A stretch of 64,000 bases of DNA, from the NCBI GenBank assembly GCA_900073065.1, contig FJOG01000032.1, positions 535,535 to 599,534 on the forward strand. Reading direction: 5' to 3'. Position 1 is the stretch's first letter. Each line of letters starts with the position of its first letter. The position numbers and the translations under genes are program-made. Below the pieces are notes generated by a model. The model made no database searches. It was not told the DNA's origin and worked only from the letters and a program-made list of their open reading frames with translations. The stretch comes from Phialocephala subalpina. Its lineage: Eukaryota > Ascomycota > Leotiomycetes > Helotiales > Mollisiaceae. Below, piece after piece: positions 10,949 to 22,692 of this stretch.

Positions 10949-11964
10949 TTTTTTATTTTAATTTGGTGAGGCGAGGATTTGATCGACGAAGTAAGGGGTG
11001 ACGAGGGTTATTATGATGATGCTACTGCCGGAGTAGATGGTTGAAGTGAGCTTGATTGTTCAAGTCAAGAGAAATGCGAAGGTCAATTCAAAATTTATAT
11101 CCCAGCCCATCTCCACATATGATCTACGCTTAAAACTAACCTTATTTCGAATCACCAGATCTGCATCCGATACTTGACAGGTGTCGTCTCATCTCGATAA
11201 ACTTTAAACTTTATGTTGACTGATTGGTGCCAAGCGGTGGCTCTGAAACAAAGTTTTCTTGCCTTTTATGACTTTGTTTTGTTATTGGAAGAACATCTCT
11301 CGAATGCTATGAGGGCTGCCAAGTGCAACTCGACCATGTTTCTGACAGCCATGGTACTGCCTGCAAATTTGCTCCCTCTAGAAGGCTGAGAGTCTCGGAA
11401 GAGAAATGAAGCATTTCTAGAAGCAAGGTCAGGTGATGGGCTGTTTCAGCCCAGACCCGTCTCTTTTCTTGACTGTCCCCAGGTGCGTCTTTCTTGTACA
11501 GCGCGACATTCCCCCCAATTTTTGATGGGGGAGGGGGGTTTCTAGATTTGTCAATTGAAGTTGAGTTGACTTAGGGGGTTGAAGCAGTGGAGCCAGGGCG
11601 GGAGCAGGTTTGTGTCACTTTCTCTAAAGGGTGCACGGCCCCATCCATCCCCCTTTCACATGAATGGTATGATAAATGAAGCTCTTACATTGGAATCCCT
11701 ATGAACAAAGAACAGTCACGTTACACCGTGGAGCAGGCACAGTTCGACATGATAAAGCCCCTAGACTTTCTTTTCGAGGCAATACATTGTGGCACCAGAG
11801 AGACCTTGATGCCCAGAAGGATGCCAACCTAAACGCCTTCACTTCAGCTTTCACTAGCCTATCGCATACTCGTCAGTGTCTTCGCTTCTTCAGTAACCTC
11901 CTCTTCTTCCTTCTCCACCAGGTCTCCTTCCTCATCTCCCTCTTTGATATAAGTACTTGATATC
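10949..11964. other. Intergenic region upstream of the EF-hand gene
   Basis: The first 150-200 bases are the presumed promoter of the minus-strand EF-hand gene. Beyond that no gene is supported. An open frame at 11676-11960 runs into the decayed repeat that follows and shows no family pattern. Confidence 0.35.
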
Positions 11965-12066
11965 TTAGAATAATTCTCTCCCATTGCTCCTTTCTCTTTT
12001 CCATCTTCGTTATTAGTATTTGATATCTTGAAATAATTTGGCTTTGCTTTTAATCTTATTATCTCC
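11965..12066 (-). pseudogene. RIP-decayed tail fragment of the 25.2 kb gene family
   Basis: Bases 12005-12066 align without gaps to 25296-25357: 48 of 62 positions match, and 13 of the 14 differences are transitions. In 12 of those 13 this copy has A or T where the other has G or C. The resemblance continues upstream to about 11965. Read on the minus strand the two copies encode related Lys/Arg/Gln-rich tails with the pattern FQDIKY here and FQNVKY there. Two Gln codons (CAA) of the other copy are TAA stops here. This shows directly that the locus is a mutated duplicate of the 25 kb gene's 3' end. The rest of that copy, if present, is lost in the AT-rich island. Confidence 0.75.
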
Positions 12067-14050
12067 TTGATATTTAAAGTTAATAATTTTATTTACTTTT
12101 TTCTAAAGTTTTAAAATAATATCCTTTTTATTTATTTTTATTTATATAATAAAATCTAAATAATCTTTAAATTAAAATATAAATAAATATTTTATATTAT
12201 TTAATATATTAAAAAAATTAATTCAAAATAAATATATATTATATTAAAAAAAATTATTTTTTATTTTATTATTTAGTATAACGCTAACTGATTTTGGGTT
12301 TAAATCCCCATCCATTGAAAATCACATGGTTAGAATATAAGGGTTCGGGCAAGTGGAAAATTTAAATTCGAATCGAGTTTTCGAGTTTAAAAATTAAAAA
12401 TATTCTTTTAATTTAATTTATTTTAAATTCAATTTTATATTATATATATTAAACTAATTATTTCAAATTAACTTTATTTATAATTTATAAAATATGAAAA
12501 TAAATAATTTGATTTTTAATTTTTATCGAAATNNNNNNNNNNNNNNNNNNNNNNNNNNNNNNNNNNNNNNNNNNNNNNNNNNNNNNNNNNNNNNNNNNNN
12601 NNNNNNNNNNNNNNNNNNNNNNNNNNNNNNNNNNNNNNNNNNNNNNNNNNNNNNNNNNNNNNNNNNNNNNNNNNNNNNNNNNNNNNNNNNNNNNNNNNNN
12701 NNNNNNNNNNNNNNNNNNNNNNNNNNNNNNNNNNNNNNNNNNNNNNNNNNNNNNNNNNNNNNNNNNNNNNNNNNNNNNNNNNNNNNNNNNNNNNNNNNNN
12801 NNNNNNNNNNNNNNNNNNNNNNNNNNNNNNNNNNNNNNNNNNNNNNNNNNNNNNNNNNNNNNNNNNNNNNNNNNNNNNNNNNNNNNNNNNNNNNNNNNNN
12901 NNNNNNNNNNNNNNNNNNNNNNNNNNNNNNNNNNNNNNNNNNNNNNNNNNNNNNNNNNNNNNNNNNNNNNNNNNNNNNNNNNNNNNNNNNNNNNNNNNNN
13001 NNNNNNNNNNNNNNNNNNNNNNNNNNNNNNNNNNNNNNNNNNNNNNNNNNNNCTTATAGAATTTTATAATAAATTTATATATAAAAAAGTTTTTTAATTA
13101 ATAGAATATTTATATAATTGAATTCGAATTAATTCGTATTTTAATTTCTTTGATATTTTATATTATTTAATAGAATTTATTTTAAAGAAATTAATTAATT
13201 ATATTGATTTTAATTTTGATTATAAATATCAAAGAAATTAAAAAAATTTTAATTTAAATTTAATAAAGAAAATAATTTATTTATTAAAAGTTTTTCAAAT
13301 ATAAATTTATTATAAAATTTTATAAAAAAATAAATACGATATAAACTCGTGAAATAAAATTCAAAATATTAATATTTTGATAAAATATATTAAAATAATA
13401 AAACGTTTTTCTAAGCGATTTATTTCGAAAATATTAATTAATATTATTATAATTTTAAATTTTTATATATAATTTAATTTAAAAGTTTATAATTTAAAAA
13501 ATATATTATTAAATAAAGAAAAAATAATTCTTTGTAAAAGCGTTTTTATAAGGTTTACGAAATAAAATATTAAAGTATAAAAACAAAGAAAAATAAAGAA
13601 TATTTATAAAATATAAATATATTAAATTTTATTTAAACGAGAAATAAAATAATAATATTTTAATTTTATTTATTTTGAAAAATTTAAAATTATTAATTTT
13701 TTATAATTAAATGAAATTTTATAAATTAGAAATTATTAAATATTATTATATTTTCGAAAAACGAAAAAATATTTTTTATAAATTTTAAATTTTTTATTTT
13801 ATTTTTATTATATTATATTTAAAAAAAATTTATTTTTCGTATAAAAAGAATTATAATTTAGAATAAAATATAAATAAGTATAAAGTTTGAAATTTTAAAA
13901 TAAAAAAAATTTATTATATATTTAAAAAAAAATTTCTTAATTATTTTCTATTAATATATATTATTTATTCTTTATTTACCAAAAATTATTTTATAATAAA
14001 TTTTTCTAAATTTATTGATTTCTTATATTATTATATTTCCTATTATACCA
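12067..14050. repeat. AT-rich island (probable RIP-mutated repeat)
   Basis: About 2 kb of more than 80 percent A+T with dispersed A/T runs and no reading frame, interrupted by the assembly gap. One edge is the C-to-T mutated gene fragment at 11965-12066 and the other is a dispersed repeat at about 14093-14225. I infer a former transposon or duplicated segment destroyed by RIP. The original element cannot be identified by eye. Confidence 0.75.
12533..13052. other. Assembly gap (520 N)
   Basis: A run of 520 undetermined bases inside the AT-rich island. Its true length may differ. Any open frame running across it is an artefact. Confidence 0.99.
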
Positions 14051-14092
14051 TAGAAATATTTGCACTTCCCAACTCTATATCTCACGTGAGTA

Positions 14093-14225
14093 GCGCCGCC
14101 TTTTCTTAGGCTCGGCTCAGGACCGGCTCAACTTCGGCTCGGATTTGCTCAAGCCTACTTACCCTATTCACATGCGTACTAGAAATCACCAACTTTTAAC
14201 GAGGGGCCCGAGAAGACCCCTCTTC
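14093..14225 (+). repeat. Dispersed repeat, inverted partner of 44512-44630
   Basis: The string AACTTTTAACGAGGGGCC, preceded by a variant of ACTAGAAATCACC, occurs here and in inverted orientation at about 44530. A second shared block, CTTCGGCTCGG with CTCA before it, lies about 70 bases upstream in both copies. Spacing is similar, with scattered substitutions. The two copies border AT-rich blocks, so they may be the ends or relics of one transposon family. No TIR or target duplication was resolved. Confidence 0.6.
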
Positions 14226-15085
14226 CCTTAGCTAGGGATCCTAAATATTTACCCTGCCTAATCTAAAATCAGCCTTTGCTTCTTTCCTCTCCAAGCATTT
14301 CACTATGTTCACCTTATACAATAGAGAGGCACATCTCCTACTATTAAGTTCAAATTTCAATGTTTCAATTCGCGGTGGAGAGTGAAATCAGAACTTGATC
14401 TTTGACTTCGTGTGTCTTCCATCTTTAGTTTCAACTGTCACTTCTTCTCCCTCTCCCTCTTGAATTTTCTCTTGTTTTCTGGTTTGTCGTAGTTGGTGCT
14501 TCGAGTATTAAACTTGTTGCTATTGTGTTGCGCGTGTGTGGTTCGATCTGCCCTTTCCTGCAGCTTCGTGCCGTCTCATTGAGCAGCGAGTGCTTGCTTG
14601 CTCTTGGGAAGCGCTGACCGCTGCGCTCACTCCTGGCATCCTTTCTTGGAGGCGAGAATTTGAGGCACTGTAATTCGGGCGATGGGTGAGGCGACCCTTG
14701 ACGCCGAGCTATGATAGGCTAGCTGACCCCTGAAGCCGAGCTGAAAAGGTGCATTCGGCCAACATCGCGCCTGCGAACGCGCTGAATGGCTTCGCGTTGC
14801 CCTCCCCGTGGCACCCAAAAGGTGGCTTTTTGCCAGTGGTGCCTTGAAACCGTGGCACTCAAATGCTCTACCTGTGTATTGGAAATGATTCGTTGGTGGT
14901 GGGCGACAACTGAGGTGCGCCAGGTTGTTATTGAGGCTGAGCCTTAGGGCGATGCAGACCTCTTTCTTCTCTTGAACTTGAGATGGCTGCCCCCTCTGTT
15001 CTCAATTTGTCATTTTTTATTGTTTACTGTACTGGCATATGAGTTGTTCCGACATCGTCGAGTGGGTATTCCTCCCGCGCGAATC
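14226..15085. other. Upstream region of the large three-exon gene
   Basis: No independent gene. Near 14685-14745 an imperfect tandem of about 25 bases repeats a GACCC...GCCGAGCT pattern twice. The reading frame of the next gene is open from about 14948 to its first ATG at 15086 and encodes a hydrophobic stretch, so an upstream coding exon may lie in this interval. Confidence 0.4.
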
Positions 15086-18000
15086 ATGAATTATTTCCGG
15101 GAGGCGAGGGCTCGAAGTGATAAGAAGATAAAGCTCGAGTTAAAAGCTTTTGCTGATACACTTAAACTGAACACGCCGATGCCAACTGACCTGGTCGGTA
15201 TAATCGCTAAGTACGAGGGAACCGGTGGAACAGGGAAAAAGACAGAACCAATTCGCACGCCACGAGAAATCAAACAGGCGAGAGAGATTCGACAGCAGGC
15301 AAGAGAAATTCAGAGTCAGACGCCAAAATCGTCGTTGCCAGATGGTCAGGAGCTACAATATGCTGAAGACCCGCACATCCAACAAGAGACACGATATGCC
15401 GAAGATCCGTTTGCCTCTCAATTGGAGACTGTTTCTCAATTGGCACAAGGACGGCTCGCTGGAAGCCACGACACGAGAAGTTACGCTTCAGTCGTTAGAG
15501 CTGTTGAAGGCAGAGCAACTTCAATTGTTGAACCTACCGGATACAGCGCACCACCTACAACACCTGTGGGTTCTTATCATCCAAGAGATCCGATTGAAAC
15601 GGAAATGAACCAACAACTTACTCGTCTAATCGAAGAGCGCAAGCTTGGAACCCAGCGGCATTCAAACCAAAATGGCTTGCAAGGAGTTCCCCGGAATCTA
15701 GTGGCACATATACAAGAAACCAACGACATGGTATACTACTACGACACTGCACAACTTCCTGCTGACTCGACTTCCCCGGGGCATGAAGCAGACTTTGAGC
15801 ACTTGACTCCCCGGAATTTGGTCATGCGAGAAGTTGATGGCGTAGTGTACTTCTACGACGCTGAACACCATCCTGCCGGCTCGAACTTATACTTTCCGGC
15901 GCACACCGCCGGTTTCCAGCGCCCAGTTCCCAAGAATCTGAGGGCACAAGAGGTCAATGGAGTGGTGTTCTATCAACCCCCCTACCCATCTACCGGTACA
16001 ACTTCCCCAGGGCGCGCATTCTATGTCCAGCCAAGCCCTCCAAGCGTGGTTGAATCAGAACCAGAACCACGACTTCCAGCTTATGGCGAAGCACCTCTCA
16101 CCGCTCGATCGGTGGCACGGGAGCCTCATCCCCAGCCTTTCACTCGAAGCGTGTTTGAAACAGGATCCTCTGCGGGAACATTGACCAATACCTTGAAAAG
16201 CAGGACCTCTGCAGGACGACAATCCACTGTCCCAACTTCAATCTTCGATGCCGAGTCTTCAAGGGGACCACCAAAGGTTTCATTGCAGGAGAGATTCGTG
16301 GAACGAACGAACTTGCTTGCAATCCACGAGGATTCGGAGCAGGTAGTGATGGAGGAAGCGGATCGAGATGGCCAATCGTCAATTTCTTCTGTGACTATCT
16401 TGGATCCAAAACAAAGGAGGGATATTATCAAGAAGTTTATTGAGGCCATTTTGAAGGATCTTCCTTCGGCGCCTTCAGTATCTCATGACTTCACCCAATC
16501 GAAAATCCCATTCCAGCAGCGTTTTCAGGTTTTACTGAAGAATTATTCGGAACAAGTGAAGAAGGACGCCGGCCAACGAACGCGAAGGCAGGCTGCTAAA
16601 CAGATTCGGCTCCTACGTCGGGAGATTTCCGAAAAATTCGAAGAGGTTTTCAGAGGCTCGGGGCCCAACTCAAAGGAACAGCGTGTATACCCACGCATAA
16701 TCGAACAAGCCAAGAAGTTCACGCCCCCGGAAAAGCAATGGGCTGAAAAAGTTAGAGACTGGACTAAGCTGTTGTGGAAAGAGACCCCTTCGCCTGAACG
16801 ACTTCTCGACGAACAGCCATACGAGTTGCAACTTCAATATCAGAGCGCGGTACTTGATATTGTGCATGCAACCCCGGCTTCACATCCGGTATCGCTCTCC
16901 GATTTTGATCATGCAGCTTCAAGCAGCGAAAGCGAAATAGGCGAGGTTGTTCACACCACTCCGGGAGAAGACAAAGAAATCTATAACTTCTTGACCAGTC
17001 ATCATGCTTTCCAGGAGCTCGTCACCGACCTTCAACACTTGGTAGAACGCCATTACAGTAATCAGCTGGAAACCATTCGCCAGCGCGTGTCACTTGGTCT
17101 CCGACGGCCTACCAACGCACGAAAGAGCGAGCCAGGTCGCCACGCTGCAATGTTCTATCTTGATTGGGACATATTAACCTTTCTGCAAGAGCAATACCCC
17201 CTTGGTCTTGCCCAGGATCTAGGCTCTGTCCTCACAATTACCGGCCAGGCGACAGACGCCTACATGGCGACAGTTCGCGAATATCTGAACGGCACATGGC
17301 CCTCATACCCCTCAACCCTCCTCGACGCACTCCAAGGGGCAATCGTCAATTACCCCCAAGAGGAAACTTCAGGATGTAAGCATTCTCCATCATCTTATTT
17401 CTCTACAAGTCTCCTTTCTGCTTTTCACTGCTAATGCTATCGACAGCACTTTTGTTTTCTGCTCCGGAAAGTGGTATTATTGTCAACCTCTTGGAGAAGT
17501 CCCTCTTGGTGACAGGGTCTGAGGATTTCATCGTCATGGTAGCGCAACAGATAGCGTGGCTCGTCTCTGCTTGTCGAGCGTCCTCCTTAGGACTGGGATA
17601 TTCCCACGTATCGTTTCGCGAAGATGCATCAAGATTTCTTCTCCCGTTACGGACCTTTCACATCTCTAGCGAAGTGCTTCCTCTCACATCAGAGGACCCA
17701 GGAAGTTGTTGGAACGAAGTTGTAGGGAGCTCTACCATTGTGACTGGATTCCCGATTCCAGAGCGCCATAACAACGAAAAGGGGTTAGAACTGCCGCTCG
17801 AAGTAATGGCTGGCCTCGGTGGTGTACCCCTCGCCACACAGTTTGATGGCGGATATCTCTTGAAAGCGCGGTCGATAGCATTCGCGCCAGTAGAGCGAAA
17901 TGGCGACTCGGTTCAGTGGCACTTTCTGAATAAAGGAGGGGGAAGGATGAGATATGCTGATATTGCCGACCTTTGTCCCACCCGCTTACCAGTGGAAGTC

Positions 18001-20068
18001 CTAGATCAGGAGGACTTAACATCCACGAGGGCTTTTCTTGGATGGTGCTCTGATTCGACCAACAATCTTGGTATGTAACACCCCAGAGGACATGTTAAAC
18101 AAGTGCAACACCGCATTGGGAATCAAACACCTGCTGATTGGCAATACAATTCTTGTAGGCACAGTATTTATACCGTACAAAAATATCGGATTTTCCAACA
18201 CAAATACACCCCCAAAACGAGTCGTTGCATTGACTGGAGTGAGCGTAGGATTTGCACATGTCGGAACAGGCCAGGCAACATTTACAATTGGCAGGCAAAA
18301 TGGATCCTACACGGCAGACAAACCGACGTACTACTTGGAAACACTCGATAATGCAAAACAGATTCATGTCATTCTACATGATATGGAGCAGCGGCGTGCC
18401 TGGCACACTGACGGCGAACGGGCAATCCTTCACACCATACTGCACCGTCAGGCAATGGGTGCTTACGTGACTAAAGGCAAATCTGTCGAGCTTCAATATG
18501 CAGATCTCATGTCGCCCTCATCTGTTCGTGCAGCAATGGAGAGCAATGCAAACGTCGTAGTTATGCATGATCATCATATGGACAAAAGAGAAGTGGATAC
18601 AAAGCTATTCAAGGACTTGGTCGGGGACCTCTACGCTCGACTTGAGGGCTTAGAAGCAAACGCTGAGAAATTGGCCCTCGCTGGTGTCCAACTGAAATTG
18701 GACTGGAAAAAGCGCGCTCAAGGCTATGAGTACATGGATCTGGTCCAGAGTAAACACAAGATGTTAATCAAGGAAGCCGAATTGAAGAAGACTTGTGGAC
18801 AATGGCCTGAATTTGCACGGGACATCAGTGCTGTTGTCCTTTTTGGCATAAAATTCGGAGATGTGTTTCTGCCGAACGATCCTTCTAGGCTATGCCCAGG
18901 TTTCAGTATGGTACCAACAGGCAAGGACTACCTCACCGTGGAGGTTTCGGCTCTCCAAAGATTATACACTGAAAATGGGTCCCAACAAACACAACAACAA
19001 ATTACCGCAGCTGGAACGAGGTGGCACAGATCTAACCATCTGTTCGAGCCTTGCCCACAATCAAAAGCGCCGAATAACGGTTTATGCAAGTGCGAGCGGA
19101 TCCAAGAGCTCGTACCAAGGAGTATGGTTACACGTGTCAGAGTCCCAGGCCGGCTTGGACAATCCGGCGCTGTCATATTTGGCCATGGATCTTCTCCGTG
19201 GCGAAAAGACATCGGCAGCTCGTGGCGATTAAATGCTCGCAACTCGCGGGGACGACAAGACATCAAGTCGTCTCCTCGGTTGGAAGAATCGATAACTTAT
19301 TCCACGTCATTAACACCAGATCTGGTTAACACTTCCACCCCCTGGAGGCTGAAAGGAGAAGAGGATTCATCCTTATTGTCGAAAAGCAACGCTCCAAGCA
19401 TGAAGCCCTTGGTTCTTGCACGGCCAACTCCACACCTCAGTACCTCGCGACCACCGTTGCTGACTTCTCGGCACACATCTTTTCACTCTTCTGAAAAGAC
19501 CAATTCAAGTACTGGAAGGAGCTCGAATGCCACGAATACTGATCTAGAATTCATGACGCCTGCAACGTCGTATCATGCAGGGTCAGGGGATGAACAAGAA
19601 GCCTCATTCTCAACAATAAATGAGCACCTAATTCGACAACGTGCTTCGAGCATGGTCATTGCAAAAGACGAACACCAAATATCAAAATCTTCAAATCCTT
19701 ATGCAGGACCCTTCGGCCGTGGTAATCATGAGCGAATGCTGTACAGCCATGTGGCCAAAGCTGAAGTACCAACTTCATCCACTGTGGCGATAAGCAGGAT
19801 AGGACCTTCTCAATCGAGTTCCATTCGCAAAGACTATGTGCCAAATGCTCAAGCCTGGATCCCGCATGATCCCCCGTCTCGCAACAGTGGCATGGACACT
19901 GAGCGGCCACGACCAAAGCAAATCCCTTATACTCGAAGTTCCTCTGCTTTATCTGCCCTTTCGAACCAATCAAGTTCGGCATTTGGCAGCTCACGACCTC
20001 CTAGATTGCGCAGAGTGCCAGCTTTTCAGGCAGATATCACTTCATGTGGAGACGCTGCAAAGACCTGA
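15086..20068 (+). CDS. Large uncharacterised fungal protein with N-terminal membrane segment and 40-residue repeats
   Basis: Three exons, 15086-17375, 17447-18070 and 18159-20068, encode about 1607 residues. Introns of 71 nt (branch-like CTAAT) and 88 nt are GT-AG and frame-consistent. I recognise the central and C-terminal parts as an unnamed family common in filamentous fungi. Marks are HVERHYSNQ-like text (here LVERHYSNQLETIRQRVSL), YPLGLAQDLGSVLTITG, GLGGVPLATQFDGGYLLK, VQWHFLNKGGG, LTSTRAFLGW and LFEPCPQSKAP...CKCERIQELVP. No enzymatic motif is visible. Residues about 201-320 hold three tandem 40-residue repeats. The last 350 residues are Ser-rich and disordered. In frame ahead of ATG 15086 the sequence encodes WLPPLFSICHFLLF..., a likely membrane helix found at the N-terminus of relatives, so the true start probably lies in an upstream exon. 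Function unknown; a membrane-anchored regulator or non-self-response protein is only a guess. Confidence 0.72.
15686..16045 (+). repeat. Three tandem 120-bp coding repeats (40 residues each)
   Basis: Units begin at 15686, 15806 and 15926, an exact 120-bp period. Each encodes P(R/K)NL, then about eight variable residues, then a GVV(Y/F)(Y/F)Y-like strand, then a Pro/Ser-rich stretch. The DNA copies are clearly diverged while the protein pattern holds, so the repeat is old and probably functional. It lies in the otherwise disordered N-terminal third of the 1607-residue protein. Confidence 0.8.
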
Positions 20069-20146
20069 CAGCCTGTCCTGTCTTAGAAGGTTTTGAAGAG
20101 AGCGTCAATTGGTAGTCTTGAAGACAGCTTCATTTCAAAGTACGTA
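20069..20146. other. 3' flank of the large gene and left target site
   Basis: Short 3' region ending in the dinucleotide TA at 20145-20146, which is repeated at 22691-22692 on the other side of the transposon and is the probable target duplication. Confidence 0.6.
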
Positions 20147-20187
20147 CTCGGGCGGATTTCTCGTGAGTCCGAGCGCTGACCTTAACC

Positions 20188-20404
20188 GAATTAAACTTAG
20201 TCCCCCATTGTAAATAAACGCGTAAATAGCCTTATTTTATCGCGAATTACTTATTTAAATTAGTATATCTTTACTTATAAACGAAGTTCAATTACTGTGA
20301 CATTTTTAACTCGGTGCGCGATGTATTTTTAACTTGTTTATAATATAGAATAAGTAGAGGTTTAGTCTCGTCTATATGTTTTAGTGAGGACGCGATAACT
20401 TTAT
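20188..20404. repeat. Small insertion inside the left end of the pogo-like element
   Basis: The right end of the transposon reads GCGC, about seven bases, then AACCGAGATCCAC. The left end has the same two blocks separated by about 216 AT-rich bases, and the string AACCGA (or its variant) stands at both edges of the extra DNA. This looks like a nested insertion with a short target duplication. No internal inverted repeat was resolved, so the type is unknown. Confidence 0.5.
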
Positions 20405-20575
20405 AACCGAGTTCCACTCTCCGTGCATACCCACAGCGAATGCACACCCTAAAAAAATGTCACCACCCAGCTTCTAAAAATTATAATTTAACAACTACAC
20501 AAGCTAGAACGTAAAAAAAAATATTTCTGTTGTCGCATTACCTAGAAGATTTATTTGGATCAATCTAAAATCTAT

Positions 20576-22563
20576 CTACCTGCGTCGTTCGGGAAGAATA
20601 ATCTTCCGGCCTCTCTTAGTCACATGCTCCACTACCTCTTTTTCTGCACCCACGCGTGTAACCTCAACCTCCTTATGAGACCCCAAACTCTTAAGATAAG
20701 AGCCTCTAAGCTTCAAGATCACTACTTTAGAAGGTTTGGCCTTCTTAGCAGCCTTTTTAGCTTCTTTTGCAGCTTTTTTGACTACTTTAGCCTTCGCAGT
20801 TTCGCGTTTTTTGCGATTGGCCTCCTCCTTCTTCTGCTTAGCCCTAATCTGCTTATCAGTAGCAGCTTGCTCCTTTCTATCCTCTTTAGCCTTCTTTTCA
20901 AGGGCCTCTTTAATAGCTCTAGTATTCGCAATTGCGATTTTCTTGGCCTCTTTCTCTTCTTTTTCCTTGATAAGTACTACTTCTTTCCTCGCTTGGAATG
21001 CGAGTGCTTCCTTGATCTCGCGGCTACTAAAGAACTGCCTAGCCCCTGTAGCTTCTGTACTATTTAAATTGAGCTTCTTGCCTCTTTGCCTCTTCTTTTT
21101 CTCAATCTCTAGGGCTTCTCTGAAGGCGGCTGCCCTGTGATTGGCGATATCCCTCTCGGCAAAGGAAGTCTTAGCAGCCTTAATAAGCTTCCTGATTATG
21201 GCCTTCGAAGGGTTCTTTTGAAGCTCTTGTTTGAAGTGGCGAAAGTTCTGAGCATTACGAGGTATAAAAAGCTCATCTCTTTTCATTAACAACAATATTT
21301 GGTAATTTAGTTCACTCTTTGAACTAAATCTGGTCTAAAACCTTGAAGGGGTTAAAGGGCACTAGACCAGTCTTTTCAAAAGCAAAAAGAACGTTCTTTT
21401 GAGTTAAAGCCAAATCCCAAGCGGTCTTAAACATGCCATAGAACAATCTCTTAGTCATTTGGCAAATCTTATCGCTTTGGTGTAAGAGTTTATTGACTTG
21501 ATTAGAGTATTGGGTAAAGAGTGGGAGAAATACACCAACATCATAAGGTTGTAGTCTGTGAGTGCTATAAGAAGGGAGGATCAGAACGCACTACCCTAGC
21601 CTATCACATTGGTCGAGAAAGGCCATATTGACATGACTCGAGTGGCTATCCACAATCAAGAGCCTCTTGCTTCTTCCGGCCTTAGCTTTAGTGAGTGGGT
21701 CGAGCACTTTAGTGAAGTAGTTCAACTCGAACGCATTACTTGACTAGCCATTGGGTGAAGCAGCCATAAACACCTCCTCTTTCCCTATGTCTTAGGCCTA
21801 TGTGTCTTATAGAGAGTCGGTTGGCCCTTTGTAAATAAAGGCAGTAAGCAAAGAACTACTATCGCCGCAGATAGTAGCTAATAAGCTAATAAACTCTCTG
21901 GATCCGTCTTGCGATGCTTTCTTGCATTTCCTATTATCATATAGCTTTTTGCTCATGATTCGCTTTATAGACCGACAAAGGCCAATCAGAAATCCTTTCT
22001 TATCCCAATTGTATGTGTTTTCAAGTAAAATGCGATACTGCTCGATTGTTACCGCGTATTAAGTGGGGTAGAGGGGTAATTAGCTTGAGATACTAAAAAA
22101 ATTATATTATCACGGAATATTAATAGAAAATAGTTCATATTAGCTTGAAAAACTCTGCAATCATTGGAGTATATTCTGATTTAACTCACTGAGAGTCAAT
22201 ATTTCTCAAATAGACTGATTTGAGGCGACTCTAGTGCCGCCGGACAAATCGAGTGCTTTAATTCTTGTTTAACTCCCTTCTAATGATCTCCTCAGCCAAA
22301 TTCTTCACGATTTGAGTAGTCGGAGGCCTGCCACGGGCTGATTGCTTGTTTATTTGAACTATTAGAGCCTCTTCTTGGTGTTTGGATAGAGCAGAGTGGT
22401 ATAAGTAGATCGCTTCTTGTCTTGAGGTCGTTCGAGCTTGATGGCGCCGCATAAGAGTAGTTCGATCGAATGGGAAGATTCTGGCTATCTCAGAATAATT
22501 AGGGATCAATTCTTTATCACATAAGGCAAGAGCCTCTTGCATTTCGTTTTCGGTCCACGCCAT
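20576..22563 (-). pseudogene. DDE transposase (pogo/Tc5 type), broken by stops
   Basis: The first open part (22563-22258) is an N-terminal DNA-binding region with the arrangement SEIARIFPFDRTTLMRR and GRPPTTQI typical of Psq/Tc5 helix-turn-helix domains. The middle (about 22257-21300) contains the catalytic core in one frame interrupted by several stops. Visible are WDKKGFLIGL (first Asp), LLIVDSHSSHVN (second Asp) and LQPYDVGVFLPLF (third Asp). The C-terminal 239 residues (21295-20576) are open and extremely Lys/Ala/Glu-rich, as is usual for fungal members. At least one stop replaces a Trp (TGG to TAG in the NG-W-SSN context), which fits RIP. All three catalytic Asp remain, but no full-length product can be made. 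Confidence 0.88.
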
Positions 22564-22692
22564 TTTGATTTTTTAAAGATGATGGAAGGGTTAATTTTAT
22601 GAAAAATTTTATGTGTGCATTAGCAGTGTCTGTGCACGGAGAGTGGATCTCGGTTAATTGGCGCTCGGACACACGATAAATCCGCCCGAGTA

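Larger units (their letters stand above)
20147..22690 (-). mobile_element. Pogo/Fot1-like DNA transposon with TIRs and TA target duplication
   Basis: A 2544-bp element. Its left end reads CTCGGGCGGATTTCTCGTG and continues GTCCGAGCGC after one base. The right end, inverted, is the same with two changes (about 29 of 31 bases). It is flanked by TA on both sides, the target used by Tc1/mariner-pogo elements. A second inner block (CCACTCTCCGTGC) is also shared by both ends, adjacent to the TIR on the right but displaced by about 216 bp on the left. The transposase lies on the minus strand and is broken. The element is inserted beside the CAP pseudogene, whose reading frame runs up to its right border. 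Confidence 0.88.

Noticed and set aside
12290..12345. tRNA-like box B string (GGTTTAAATCC)
   Set aside because: No box A, no acceptor or anticodon stem; it lies in AT-rich decayed DNA.
12494..13069. Open frame of about 190 codons
   Set aside because: It consists almost entirely of the assembly gap; no real sequence supports it.
20555..21140. Leu/Phe-rich open frames opposite the transposase C-terminus
   Set aside because: They are the complement of Lys/Glu/Ala-rich codons. The apparent membrane-protein character is produced by that composition.
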